The notes beneath the pieces are model-generated. The model did not search any database. It worked only from the letters and a program-made list of their open reading frames with translations, and was not told where the DNA came from. A stretch of 9,080 nt of DNA, from NCBI GenBank assembly GCA_007116195.1, contig SKIX01000210.1, forward strand, positions 1 to 9,080, given 5' to 3'. Shown here piece by piece: positions 1 to 7,049 of this stretch (within the stretch, counting starts at the first letter, position 1; the number at the start of each line of letters is the position of its first letter). The translations under genes were made by a program, and so were the position numbers. Source of the DNA: Marinospirillum sp. Its GTDB lineage: Bacteria; Pseudomonadota; Gammaproteobacteria; Pseudomonadales; Halomonadaceae.

Positions 1-1448
1 AAAGCTTGAACTTAATTCAGGCCAATGACCAGGGCCGGCATGGACTGGTGTTTGAATCCAGCCAAAATAAAGCGAGTCAACTGAGTTTAACCCCCCAGGA
101 ACAGGAGTTTTTAGACTCACTGGATCGTTTAAGAGTTGCTGTCGACCCCCATTGGCCCCCCTTTGAATACTATGACAGCCAAGGTCAACTGCAGGGAATA
201 AGTGCTGACTACCTGGATCTACTGACTGATCGGTTGGGCATCGAAATAGAGCTGATCACTGGTTTAAGTTGGGCTGAAGTAATGGAGGCAACCCGCAGAG
301 GGGAAGTGGATTTATTGCCTGCTGTTGCCTCAACGCCGGAAAGGCAACAGTTTTTAAACTTTTCTCGTCCCTATGTGCGTTCGCCGATGGTGCTGGTCAC
401 TGATATGAGTATCGACTTTATTTCTGATATGCGTCAGCTCAGAGGGATGCGAATTCTTACCGTTGCAGGCTATGCTTCTGATGAAATGCTGACGACCTAC
501 TACCCTGAACTGAATGTCCAGCATGTTCGCTCCACTCTGGAAGGTTTGAAACGAATTGCGGCTGGGGATGCCGACGTTTTTGTTGGTAACCTGGCTGCGG
601 TGAGTCATCAAATACGCAGTGAAGGCTTAGCCAACTTAAAGGTATCTGGGCAAACGCCCCATTCGTTTGATTTAAGTATGGCTGTCCGTGATGACTGGCC
701 AGAGATGTTAACAATCATTGATAAGTTTCTTGCCAGTGTGAGCGTTCAAGAGCACAACAAAATCTACTCCTCTTGGGTAGAAATGCCTGTACAGCAAGGT
801 ATTCCTTGGCGAAATATTTTGCCAGGTTTTATAGGCTTATTGGCTTTATTGATTTTGCTGGGCTTGTATACACTGCATTTGGCGAAGTTAAATCGGCGCA
901 TACGTTTGGTGAATCATCGTTTGAACCTGGCTGAAACCGAGCTGCGGGAAAAAAATGAAGAGCTGGAGCAGGTTTCAATTACAGATAAGCTGACAGGTTG
1001 CTATAACCGACATCATTTAGATCGAGTGTTAATTGAACAGGCTGAGTTAGTCAGACGTCATGAGCGTCCACTTTCAGTCGTGCTGTTTGATTTGGATCAC
1101 TTTAAGCAGGTTAATGATCACTATGGCCATCAACAGGGTGATCAGGTGCTCAAGGGGTTTGCTGATTTGGTAAAAGCGCGTATTCGTACTAATGATGTAT
1201 TTGGTCGTTGGGGTGGCGAAGAGTTTTTACTGATTTGCCCGGAAACCAGCAAAGAACAAGCTTGCCTAGTTGCTGAGAAGATAAGAGCCGCGCTAGAACA
1301 ACATGCCTTTCCTCAAGGCATTCGACAACAAATTAGTGCGGGCGTGATGCTGCTGCAGCCCAATATGAGTTTAGATCAACTGCTGTCCGGTGCTGACCAC
1401 CAGCTTTACCTTGCTAAGCAGCAGGGCCGTAATCAGGTTTGCTGTTAA
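1..1448 (+). CDS. Membrane diguanylate cyclase with periplasmic solute-binding (SBP_bac_3) sensor domain, 5'-truncated by window edge
   Basis: Predicted to make c-di-GMP from two GTP under control of a periplasmic sensor. No start is visible: the frame is open to the left edge (first full codon 3-5), and the TTG at 6 is unlikely to be the true start, so the protein is longer. Numbering from that TTG, residues about 40-265 form a bacterial extracellular solute-binding family 3 domain (VDPHWPPFEYYD at 46-57), preceded by an LTPQEQEFL linker typical of proteins with another sensor domain upstream. One membrane helix lies at about 271-293, then a charged coiled coil (about 295-322), then GGDEF at about 325-480. 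The domain looks active: D327-LTG-NR, metal-binding D362 in FDLDHF, and a GGEEF signature at 403-407. An RxxD inhibitory site (R394-D397) sits five residues before GGEEF, implying product inhibition. The ligand is not predictable; polar amino acids are common for this fold. It converges on the chemoreceptor gene. Confidence 0.92.
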   Translation, partial: SLNLIQANDQGRHGLVFESSQNKASQLSLTPQEQEFLDSLDRLRVAVDPHWPPFEYYDSQGQLQGISADYLDLLTDRLGIEIELITGLSWAEVMEATRRGEVDLLPAVASTPERQQFLNFSRPYVRSPMVLVTDMSIDFISDMRQLRGMRILTVAGYASDEMLTTYYPELNVQHVRSTLEGLKRIAAGDADVFVGNLAAVSHQIRSEGLANLKVSGQTPHSFDLSMAVRDDWPEMLTIIDKFLASVSVQEHNKIYSSWVEMPVQQGIPWRNILPGFIGLLALLILLGLYTLHLAKLNRRIRLVNHRLNLAETELREKNEELEQVSITDKLTGCYNRHHLDRVLIEQAELVRRHERPLSVVLFDLDHFKQVNDHYGHQQGDQVLKGFADLVKARIRTNDVFGRWGGEEFLLICPETSKEQACLVAEKIRAALEQHAFPQGIRQQISAGVMLLQPNMSLDQLLSGADHQLYLAKQQGRNQVCC

Positions 1449-1469
1449 TTCAGTAACGGTTGCAGGGGA

Positions 1470-1489
1470 AGCTCCCTTCCTTGGGAGCT
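1470..1489. terminator. Hairpin between convergent genes, possible bidirectional terminator
   Basis: A perfect 7-bp inverted repeat, AGCTCCC and GGGAGCT with a 6-base loop, lies in the 47-base gap between the stop codons of the cyclase (1448) and the chemoreceptor (1496). The position suits a shared terminator. No run of T follows on either strand, so an efficient intrinsic terminator is not proven. Confidence 0.45.
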
Positions 1490-1495
1490 GCTCAA

Positions 1496-3142
1496 TCAAG
1501 TGCGGAATTGGCTGACCTGGCCATTCAGTGTTTCAGCCAGACCCGCCAGCTCTTCACTAGCTTGGGTGGTGTGCACAGCGCCTTCCTCTGTTTGTTTGGA
1601 AAGCTGGTTGATATTGACGACATTACGGTTAATTTCATCGGCAACGGCAGCCTGCTGCTCAGCGGCGCTGGCAATTTGAGTATTCATATCGGCAATCTGC
1701 TGGATCGCTGCGGCTACTTCATCAAGTGCGTGACTGGTTTCTTGTGCATGAGCGACCGTTGCAACGGCTTGGTCACTACTGACCGCCATGGCCTCAAATG
1801 AGCGCTCAGCTTCAGCTGTTAAGCGCTCGATCATGTCACGAATTTCACCTGTGCTTTCCTGGGTTCTGGCAGCCAGGTTACGAACTTCATCTGCAACCAC
1901 GGCAAAGCCACGCCCATGTTCGCCTGCTCGGGCTGCTTCTATGGCCGCATTCAGTGCCAGAAGGTTGGTTTGTTCAGCAACACCGCTGATAACATCCATG
2001 ATGGTGCCGATATTAGCCGTGCCTTCTTTCAGTTCCTCTAGGGTAGTGGCCGTATTTTTGATGCTGGCATCCAGCTGGCCGAGCGTTGCTAAAGTTTCTT
2101 CTAGGCGACGTTGTCCGAGTTGAGTTTGACTGTTGGCTTGAGAAGCAGCACTAGCGGCTGAGGTTGCATTACTGGCCACTTCTTGAACCGTAGCCGTCAT
2201 TTCATTCATCGCTGTAGCGACCTGGTCTGTTTCCTGGCTTTGCTGTTGAACAGTTAAAGAGCTTTGTTGTGTGACGGTAGAAAGCTCTTCTGCCGCTGCA
2301 GATACAGAAATGGCAGTTTCTCGAGACTCCTTGACCAGGCTTTGAATCTTTTCGATAAAGCGATTGAAAGCGCGATTAATGTGCATCAGCTCGTCTTTGC
2401 CTTCCAGCGGTAAGCGATGGGTTAAGTCACCATCACCATCGGCAATTTCACGCATTCTGGCGAGCATTTCTTTTAAGGGTTTTTGAATGGAGTGAATGAC
2501 GAGCAAAATAAGCAGAATCATGACGCCAGCGCTGACTAGCAACAAGCTGACCAAGGCCAGCGCATGGCGGGTTAGTTGTGCATTTAGCGAGTCGAGATAG
2601 ATGCCATTAACCAGCACCAGATCCCAGGGCTCAAAAGCCTGGTAGCGCGATAGCTTACCAACAGGGCTGTCAAAGCCAGGCTTGTCCCAAACATAGTAAA
2701 TATTGCCTTGCCCTGTTTGTCTGGCACCGCGCAGAATATCCTGGAAGAAAGCATAGCCTTCAGGGTCTTGAGCTGAGCGCATATTTTGCCCTTCCAGGTT
2801 CGGCTGAATAGGGTGCATGAGCATTTCACCCTGGTTGCTTAGAATCCAGAAGTAATCGACATCCTGGTCTGTGGTGTAGCGAAAGTCACGAATAATGGCA
2901 AAGGCTCGTCTTTGTGCCTCAGTGCTGCTGATTTCACCCTGGGTCGCTAGTTGGTGATGATGCTCTAACGTGGCATTGGCAAGCTCTAAGAGTTGCGACA
3001 ATTGTAAGTTTTTTTCTGCGTAAAGAGCGGCGCGTTCTTGTGCGATTGCTACCCAGCCAACGATAACCAGGGAGCTAACCGCTAGGCCGAGTATGATCCA
3101 TAAACGTAGGTTGATGCCCAACAACCTGAGAACTGAAAGCAT
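1496..3142 (-). CDS. Methyl-accepting chemotaxis protein with single Cache periplasmic domain
   Basis: Transmembrane chemoreceptor that would signal through CheW/CheA to the flagellar motor or a related pathway. The 548 residues show a short cytoplasmic N-terminus, TM1 at about 13-34, and a periplasmic domain at about 36-195 with a sCache_2-like core ([16 protein letters not shown] at 96-111, then [10 protein letters not shown] and [14 protein letters not shown]). TM2 follows at about 204-227, HAMP at about 225-275, and a long coiled-coil signalling domain. The hairpin tip at about 390-421 carries the near-invariant [19 protein letters not shown] and [12 protein letters not shown] motifs. There is no C-terminal CheR/CheB-tethering pentapeptide (it ends in SQFRT). 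sCache_2 receptors often bind small organic acids, but the ligand here is unknown. The ATG at 3142 has GGAG (3153-3156) 10 bases upstream. No sigma-28 (FliA) consensus was found upstream. It is monocistronic and divergent from the membrane protein at 3346. Confidence 0.95.
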   Translation of the reverse strand: MLSVLRLLGINLRLWIILGLAVSSLVIVGWVAIAQERAALYAEKNLQLSQLLELANATLEHHHQLATQGEISSTEAQRRAFAIIRDFRYTTDQDVDYFWILSNQGEMLMHPIQPNLEGQNMRSAQDPEGYAFFQDILRGARQTGQGNIYYVWDKPGFDSPVGKLSRYQAFEPWDLVLVNGIYLDSLNAQLTRHALALVSLLLVSAGVMILLILLVIHSIQKPLKEMLARMREIADGDGDLTHRLPLEGKDELMHINRAFNRFIEKIQSLVKESRETAISVSAAAEELSTVTQQSSLTVQQQSQETDQVATAMNEMTATVQEVASNATSAASAASQANSQTQLGQRRLEETLATLGQLDASIKNTATTLEELKEGTANIGTIMDVISGVAEQTNLLALNAAIEAARAGEHGRGFAVVADEVRNLAARTQESTGEIRDMIERLTAEAERSFEAMAVSSDQAVATVAHAQETSHALDEVAAAIQQIADMNTQIASAAEQQAAVADEINRNVVNINQLSKQTEEGAVHTTQASEELAGLAETLNGQVSQFRT

Positions 3143-3152
3143 GGAAGTTAAT

Positions 3153-3156
3153 CTCC
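3153..3156 (-). promoter_or_regulatory. Ribosome binding site of the chemoreceptor gene
   Basis: GGAG on the minus strand, 10 bases before the ATG at 3142. It supports this start over internal ones. Confidence 0.6.
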
Positions 3157-3304
3157 AATTTCTTTAGGGTTTTAGAGGGTTGCATTTTTCAATTCCCCGG
3201 CTGGTTGTGGTTTTTGTAGGGGTTATACTAGGAGGGTTTATTAGATTTGTTTGAAGTGGCGGATTATGCCTAGCCTCTAGAGGGTTTTCTAGTAGCGTAA
3301 GTTG

Positions 3305-3321
3305 TTAAAATGTAATTTTAA
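3305..3321. promoter_or_regulatory. AT-rich perfect palindrome upstream of the CbiM-like gene, possible operator
   Basis: TTAAAAT, three bases, ATTTTAA: a perfect 7-bp inverted repeat 24 bases before the start codon at 3346. It contains a TAAAAT word (3306-3311) that could act as a -10 box, but no good -35 lies 16-18 bases upstream. A repressor site overlapping the promoter is possible; chance symmetry in AT-rich DNA is the alternative. Confidence 0.35.
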
Positions 3322-3334
3322 AATAAATCTTTAC

Positions 3335-3338
3335 GGAG
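3335..3338 (+). promoter_or_regulatory. Ribosome binding site of the CbiM-like gene
   Basis: GGAG seven bases before the ATG at 3346; this fixes the start. Confidence 0.7.
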
Positions 3339-3345
3339 TGGTTGC

Positions 3346-4017
3346 ATGAGCTTTTCAACCAATGTTGAACCTGGCTTGTTGGGTTGGCTGGCGCTGGTGA
3401 TTTGGTTAGTTTTGTTGGGCTGGGCACTTATTCAGGTGCCTTGGCAAATTCTGCTGCGTGAGAAAGGCTTGCAGCACCTGTTTTTGGCTTCAGTCGTTTT
3501 GGTCGCTTTTTTATGGCAATTAAGAGCTGATATTTCGTTGAGTGTCTCTGTACATCTATTATTGGCGACGACGCTTACCTTAATGTTTTATTGGCCGATG
3601 GCATTAATTGCGACCAGTATTGCTTTATTGGGGGTTACGGTCACAGGTCAAGCTGACTGGTCCATGCTGGGTATTAATGGCTTGGTTGTGAGTGCTTTAC
3701 CGGTTCTGGTTAGCCATGCGGTTTGGCGTTGGGTTGAAGCCAGGCTACCGCCGAATTTTTTTATTTTTTCTTTGGTTATAGCGGGTTTGGGGGGAGCTGC
3801 AGCAACCCTGGCTTCTGGCTTGGCTGTTATCGCATTCACCTGGTTATTGACCAGTGGTTATGAGTTGAGTCGCTTAACCGGGGAGTATTTCTTGTTTTTA
3901 CCCTTGACGCTGCCGCCTGAAGCTGTTGTTAACGGCATGATTATTACTGGATTAACGGCTTTCATGCCGGATTGGGTCAGGGCTTTTGATGCCAAGCGTT
4001 ATTTGGATGAGCAGTAA
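3346..4017 (+). CDS. Multi-pass membrane protein, CbiM-like energy-coupling factor ABC transporter permease family (tentative)
   Basis: A 223-residue integral membrane protein with about seven hydrophobic segments (roughly 10-30, 42-59, 66-83, 84-100, 107-128, 138-168 and 180-205). The pattern VHLLLATTLTLMFYWPMALIA (start about 69) and the C-terminal LPPEAVVNGMIITGL, PDWVRAFDAKRYL resemble the proteobacterial CbiM-like proteins annotated as ECF transporter permeases. Classical CbiM is the substrate-binding component for cobalt or nickel uptake and carries an N-terminal Met-His metal ligand. This protein begins MSFSTNVEPG and lacks it, and no CbiQ/CbiO-type transmembrane partner or ATPase lies beside it. 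Metal transport is therefore unproven, and a generic membrane protein is the fallback. GGAG (3335-3338) lies 7 bases before the ATG. Its stop is 4 bases from the stop of the convergent regulator gene. Confidence 0.7.
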   Translation: MSFSTNVEPGLLGWLALVIWLVLLGWALIQVPWQILLREKGLQHLFLASVVLVAFLWQLRADISLSVSVHLLLATTLTLMFYWPMALIATSIALLGVTVTGQADWSMLGINGLVVSALPVLVSHAVWRWVEARLPPNFFIFSLVIAGLGGAAATLASGLAVIAFTWLLTSGYELSRLTGEYFLFLPLTLPPEAVVNGMIITGLTAFMPDWVRAFDAKRYLDEQ

Positions 4018-4021
4018 CCCC

Positions 4022-4576
4022 TTAACGGCGTACTGGGCGTTTTTGTAGTTTGCGCTGCAAAGTACGCCTGTGCATGCCCAGAGCACGAGCTGTGGCGGAA
4101 ATGTTACCATCCTGCTCATGCAAGACTTTTTGAATATGTTCCCAAGTGAGTCGATTAACTGACATGGGCTGCTCTGCTAAGGGGGTGTCTGGGTTGCCTT
4201 CTTGTTTATGAAAGGCGGCGAGCACTTCATCGGCATCGGCTGGCTTGCAGAGATAGTTAACGGCCCCTAGTTTGATGGCTTCAACTGCTGTAGCAATGCT
4301 GGAATAGCCTGTTAACACAACAATCTTTGATTGAGGAGAAGCTTCTACCAACTGAGGCAGTAAGTTCAGCCCTGAACTACCTTCAAGCTTTAAGTCTAGG
4401 GTGATGTAGTCAGGTTCTAATTCGCGTGTTTTCTCCAGCGCAGCTGCATCGTCCTGCACCACACTGGCATCATAGCCACGCTTACTAAAGGCTCTTTGTA
4501 AAACCTGCCCAAACACTTCATCATCATCAATAATTAAAATTCTTAGGCGATCTTCGTGCTGCTCTTCTGTGCTCAT
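4022..4576 (-). CDS. regA: RegA/PrrA/RoxR-type redox response regulator
   Basis: Cytoplasmic DNA-binding partner of the upstream kinase, in a family that controls respiratory and redox genes. I place the start at the ATG at 4576 (184 residues, the usual RegA length) because a perfect AAGGAGG lies 9 bases upstream; an ATG at 4621 would add 15 residues but lacks this support. The receiver domain (about 11-122) has the acidic pocket D17-D18-D19, phospho-acceptor D61 in LDLKLEGSSG, T89 and K111. A short proline-containing linker leads to the C-terminal Fis-type helix-turn-helix (about 145-178), where WEHIQKVL and ISATARALGMHRRTLQRKL match the highly conserved RegA DNA-binding domain. Only 4 bases separate its start from the regB stop, and its ribosome site lies inside regB, so the two are probably translationally coupled. 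The name follows the alphaproteobacterial founder; pseudomonads call it RoxR. Confidence 0.93.
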   Translation of the reverse strand: MSTEEQHEDRLRILIIDDDEVFGQVLQRAFSKRGYDASVVQDDAAALEKTRELEPDYITLDLKLEGSSGLNLLPQLVEASPQSKIVVLTGYSSIATAVEAIKLGAVNYLCKPADADEVLAAFHKQEGNPDTPLAEQPMSVNRLTWEHIQKVLHEQDGNISATARALGMHRRTLQRKLQKRPVRR

Positions 4577-4580
4577 GGTT

Positions 4581-5942
4581 TTAAGCCTCCTTGGGGCTAG
4601 ACTCTTTCGATGGCTGGGCAAAAACAGGTACGCGTACTTCGGTTAGAGTTCCACCTTGGCTATGATTATACAAGCGGACGGCACCGCCAAGCCGGTTGAT
4701 TGTCGCATGGGTTAAAAAAAGACCTAAACCTAAGCCTTTGCTTTTGGTTGAAATAAAGGTTTGGCCTAGGCGCTCTGCGATTTCTAAAGGAATACCTGGG
4801 CCTTGGTCATGAATTTCAATTTGCACCTCAAGGGCGCTCCACTCCATGCTAATAGTCACTGGCTTTTTGCCACTGGCATCCGCGGCATTATTGAGCAGGT
4901 TGATGAGAGCCTGTTGAAGCGTAATATCGGCAAGAATCCAGGGCTCTGGAAGACTGTCTTTGGGCCAGTCGATACAGTAGCGCACATCCGGCCTTAATAC
5001 CTCCCAGTGCTCTAATACCTCTTTTAAAAACTCTTTAATAGGTTTGCTTTCAGGGTTGAGCAGGCGTGCCCTATCAGCGTTACTGACCAGCGCCTGGAGG
5101 GTGACCTTGCAGGTATCAACCTGGCGCCTTAATAGCTGTAAGTCGGCTAAGAGTTCAGGCTGGTTTTGGTGTTCATTGCTCATTTCTTTCAGCATCACGG
5201 CCAGGGTTGAAAGCGGGGTGCCGAGTTCATGGGCAGTACCTGCTGCTTGGGTTGCTACAGCCATGATTTGCTCATCACGCAGGGCTTGTTCGCGTGTTTC
5301 GGAAAGGTCGGCATCACGGTTTCTGAGTGACTGTGCCATTTTATAAACAAACACAGTGATAAGCCCGGTGCTTAAAATAAAATTAGCCCACATGCCAAGG
5401 ATATGCAGACTCAGATTACTGCCACTGTCATGGTGATGCGAAAGCTGGGGTACCGGGTAGTTAAAGAACATTAAAAAAGTGTAGGAGGCAAGAATACAGC
5501 TGGCGAGAATCCAGGTAAAACGCCAAGGAAGTGTTGCCGCGGAAATGGTTAAAGGCACTAAAAAATAGGATATAAAGGGGTTGTGAGCACCTCCTGTCCA
5601 ATAAAATAAAAAGCTTAAACCGATAATATCAATTAAAAGATGAGACAAATACTCCAAGTCAGTCACTGGACGAGGCCAGTTTAAACGCCACCAGGTCAGC
5701 AGGTTGATTAGCGCCATGGCAATGATTGTGGGGAAGACAGCTAAGACATTCAGCTGGAAGTGCACCACTTCTAAGCCAAAAATAATCGCGGCTAAAAAAC
5801 CTGTCCAGGTGATGCCTCTGACCAGGGTTAAACGCATTAGGTTGCGTCCAGGCGTAGACAGGGGCAAGGGTTGAGCGTGAGGAGTTTCTAGCAAGGATTT
5901 GGCTCCATTCAAAATTCGCCCAGAGTTTAAGCGAAAAAGCAC
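4581..5942 (-). CDS. regB: RegB/PrrB/RoxS-type redox sensor histidine kinase
   Basis: Inner-membrane kinase that senses the quinone pool/redox state and phosphorylates the adjacent RegA. In 453 residues (counted from the GTG at 5942) there are about six membrane helices between 43 and 202. The loop motif GGAHNPF (117-123) fits the family's GGxxNPF quinone-binding signature. The dimerisation region has H238 in GTAHELGTPLSTL. The cysteine in RRQVDTCK (C278) sits where RegB has its redox-active cysteine. The ATPase domain has NNAADAS (N box, 351-357), DQGPGIP (379-385) and GLGLGL (403-408). The start is uncertain: the GTG has only a distant AGAGG (13 bases), whereas the TTG at 5894 has GGAG 8 bases upstream and would give 437 residues; both keep all domains. 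It lies 45 bases after the DUF3080 gene with no terminator, so probably the same operon. Confidence 0.94.
   Translation of the reverse strand: MLFRLNSGRILNGAKSLLETPHAQPLPLSTPGRNLMRLTLVRGITWTGFLAAIIFGLEVVHFQLNVLAVFPTIIAMALINLLTWWRLNWPRPVTDLEYLSHLLIDIIGLSFLFYWTGGAHNPFISYFLVPLTISAATLPWRFTWILASCILASYTFLMFFNYPVPQLSHHHDSGSNLSLHILGMWANFILSTGLITVFVYKMAQSLRNRDADLSETREQALRDEQIMAVATQAAGTAHELGTPLSTLAVMLKEMSNEHQNQPELLADLQLLRRQVDTCKVTLQALVSNADRARLLNPESKPIKEFLKEVLEHWEVLRPDVRYCIDWPKDSLPEPWILADITLQQALINLLNNAADASGKKPVTISMEWSALEVQIEIHDQGPGIPLEIAERLGQTFISTKSKGLGLGLFLTHATINRLGGAVRLYNHSQGGTLTEVRVPVFAQPSKESSPKEA
4586..4592 (-). promoter_or_regulatory. Strong Shine-Dalgarno that decides the regA start
   Basis: AAGGAGG on the minus strand, inside the last codons of regB and 9 bases before the ATG at 4576. 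It rules in favour of the 184-residue regA product over the longer reading frame. Confidence 0.8.
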
Positions 5943-5987
5943 GCTTTTGCAGTAGCCTCTGCGTTACCTGCGTAAGCATAGGAGTCA

Positions 5988-7049
5988 CTAGTGATGAATG
6001 CCTGGCCTCAGGCCACATTGTTGCAGTAAGGCTTCCCAATTGGATGCATGTTGTCGGTTTAGTTGTAGAAATTGACGCCAGGGCGTTTCAGGGTTGTCTG
6101 GACTTATCCAGGTAGCGCGATATTTTTCGATGGCGGGTGGAGCAAGTGGGGAGTCGAGCAGTTCATTGATGGCCGGAAGCCAGATTTGGGCTTTGCGTTC
6201 TAAGCGTGCAAACCAAGGCTGGACTTGGCCTATAAAAATATGGTTCAAGACGCTTTGGCTTATTTGTGCGCGTGGCAGTTCAGGTGTGGGTCTTGGGCAA
6301 AGAGGTTGTTCGTTTAGTCTTTTTTCAAGCTGCTGATTGCTTGCTTGCAGGTAACGGTTGGCATCCAGCAGAGCAGAGAGCAGTTGAGCGACTACGGCTT
6401 GATCACGAAAAATTCTGAGTTGCTGTTCTAAATCTTCATTAATTGATGGCGGTTGTTGCTGTTGAAGTTGGCGCATCCCATCTAATAAACGTTCTAGCTG
6501 AGCTTGATGTTCTACCAGAGGCAGTTGTCGGTCAGGGCTCAAGCCTTCCCCACTTAGACTAAACAGGCCTGCCATTACATCGCTACTGACTAAAAAGTTC
6601 CAGTAAACAGCAGCTAGGCGAGTCAGAACCTGTTGATTGAGGTCGTCCAGCTCTTCAAGAGTTGTTGTATCTAAAGGAGTTGAGGGCTGATTAAGGCAGG
6701 ACTCCAAGGTGTTGGCCAGGCGTACTTCGTAGACCAGGCGCTGGGATGGAATCATAACGCGGCCTAGCTGGCTATTACGCTCAGCAACCCGTGTCAATAA
6801 GTCAGTACAGCCTCTGAGCCCATAGGCTTCGAGCAGACCCAGACGGATAGCTTGCAGCGGCACCTCACGCTGTGAAGGTCCCGGCCAGTTAGGCAGCGGA
6901 GGTCTTGCAGGAGGTTCACTAGGAGTAACCTCAAGCGCTCGAGTTAAGCGGGTCAGATAATCCGACATGAGCGCTTCGGTTGGTGATTCTGAACAACCCT
7001 GCAAAAACCCGAGTAGACCCAGGCCAATAATCTTTAACCAGGGTTTCAT
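5988..7049 (-). CDS. DUF3080-family lipoprotein, function unknown
   Basis: A 353-residue protein with a lipoprotein signal: hydrophobic segment about 5-17, lipobox LQGC and lipidated C19. Serine at +2 predicts sorting to the outer membrane. I recognise the DUF3080 pattern from GLLEAYGLRGC (71-81), ERNSQLGRV (90-98) and PSQRLVYE (101-108), but no activity is known for the family. The rest is soluble and largely helical, with Gln-rich and Leu-rich stretches around 185-250 that could form coiled coils, and a Trp-rich C-terminus. C81 and C118 could form a disulphide in the periplasm. Its ATG overlaps the stop codon of the peroxidase gene (ATGA), with only a weak ribosome site, so translation is probably coupled. 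It is followed by regB, suggesting an envelope role linked to redox sensing; that link is inference from position. Confidence 0.85.
   Translation of the reverse strand: MKPWLKIIGLGLLGFLQGCSESPTEALMSDYLTRLTRALEVTPSEPPARPPLPNWPGPSQREVPLQAIRLGLLEAYGLRGCTDLLTRVAERNSQLGRVMIPSQRLVYEVRLANTLESCLNQPSTPLDTTTLEELDDLNQQVLTRLAAVYWNFLVSSDVMAGLFSLSGEGLSPDRQLPLVEHQAQLERLLDGMRQLQQQQPPSINEDLEQQLRIFRDQAVVAQLLSALLDANRYLQASNQQLEKRLNEQPLCPRPTPELPRAQISQSVLNHIFIGQVQPWFARLERKAQIWLPAINELLDSPLAPPAIEKYRATWISPDNPETPWRQFLQLNRQHASNWEALLQQCGLRPGIHH

Noticed and set aside
1460..2123. Open frames on the plus strand opposite the chemoreceptor C-terminus (1460-1801, 1788-2123, 1798-1989)
   Set aside because: They lie entirely antisense to a well-supported MCP signalling domain, have no recognisable domain, and mirror its codon pattern.
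3143..3345. Search for a sigma-28 (FliA) promoter in front of the chemoreceptor and a strong sigma-70 promoter in either direction
   Set aside because: No GCCGATAA-like -10 was found. TATACT at 3224-3229 lacks a -35 at proper spacing, so no promoter is claimed there.
5985..5994. Perfect 10-bp palindrome TCACTAGTGA at the DUF3080 stop codon
   Set aside because: Short, partly coding, and with no associated promoter element; likely chance.
5659..6039. 126-residue minus-strand frame bridging the DUF3080 and regB genes
   Set aside because: It overlaps conserved membrane helices of RegB in another frame and the end of DUF3080; its sequence resembles no protein family I know.
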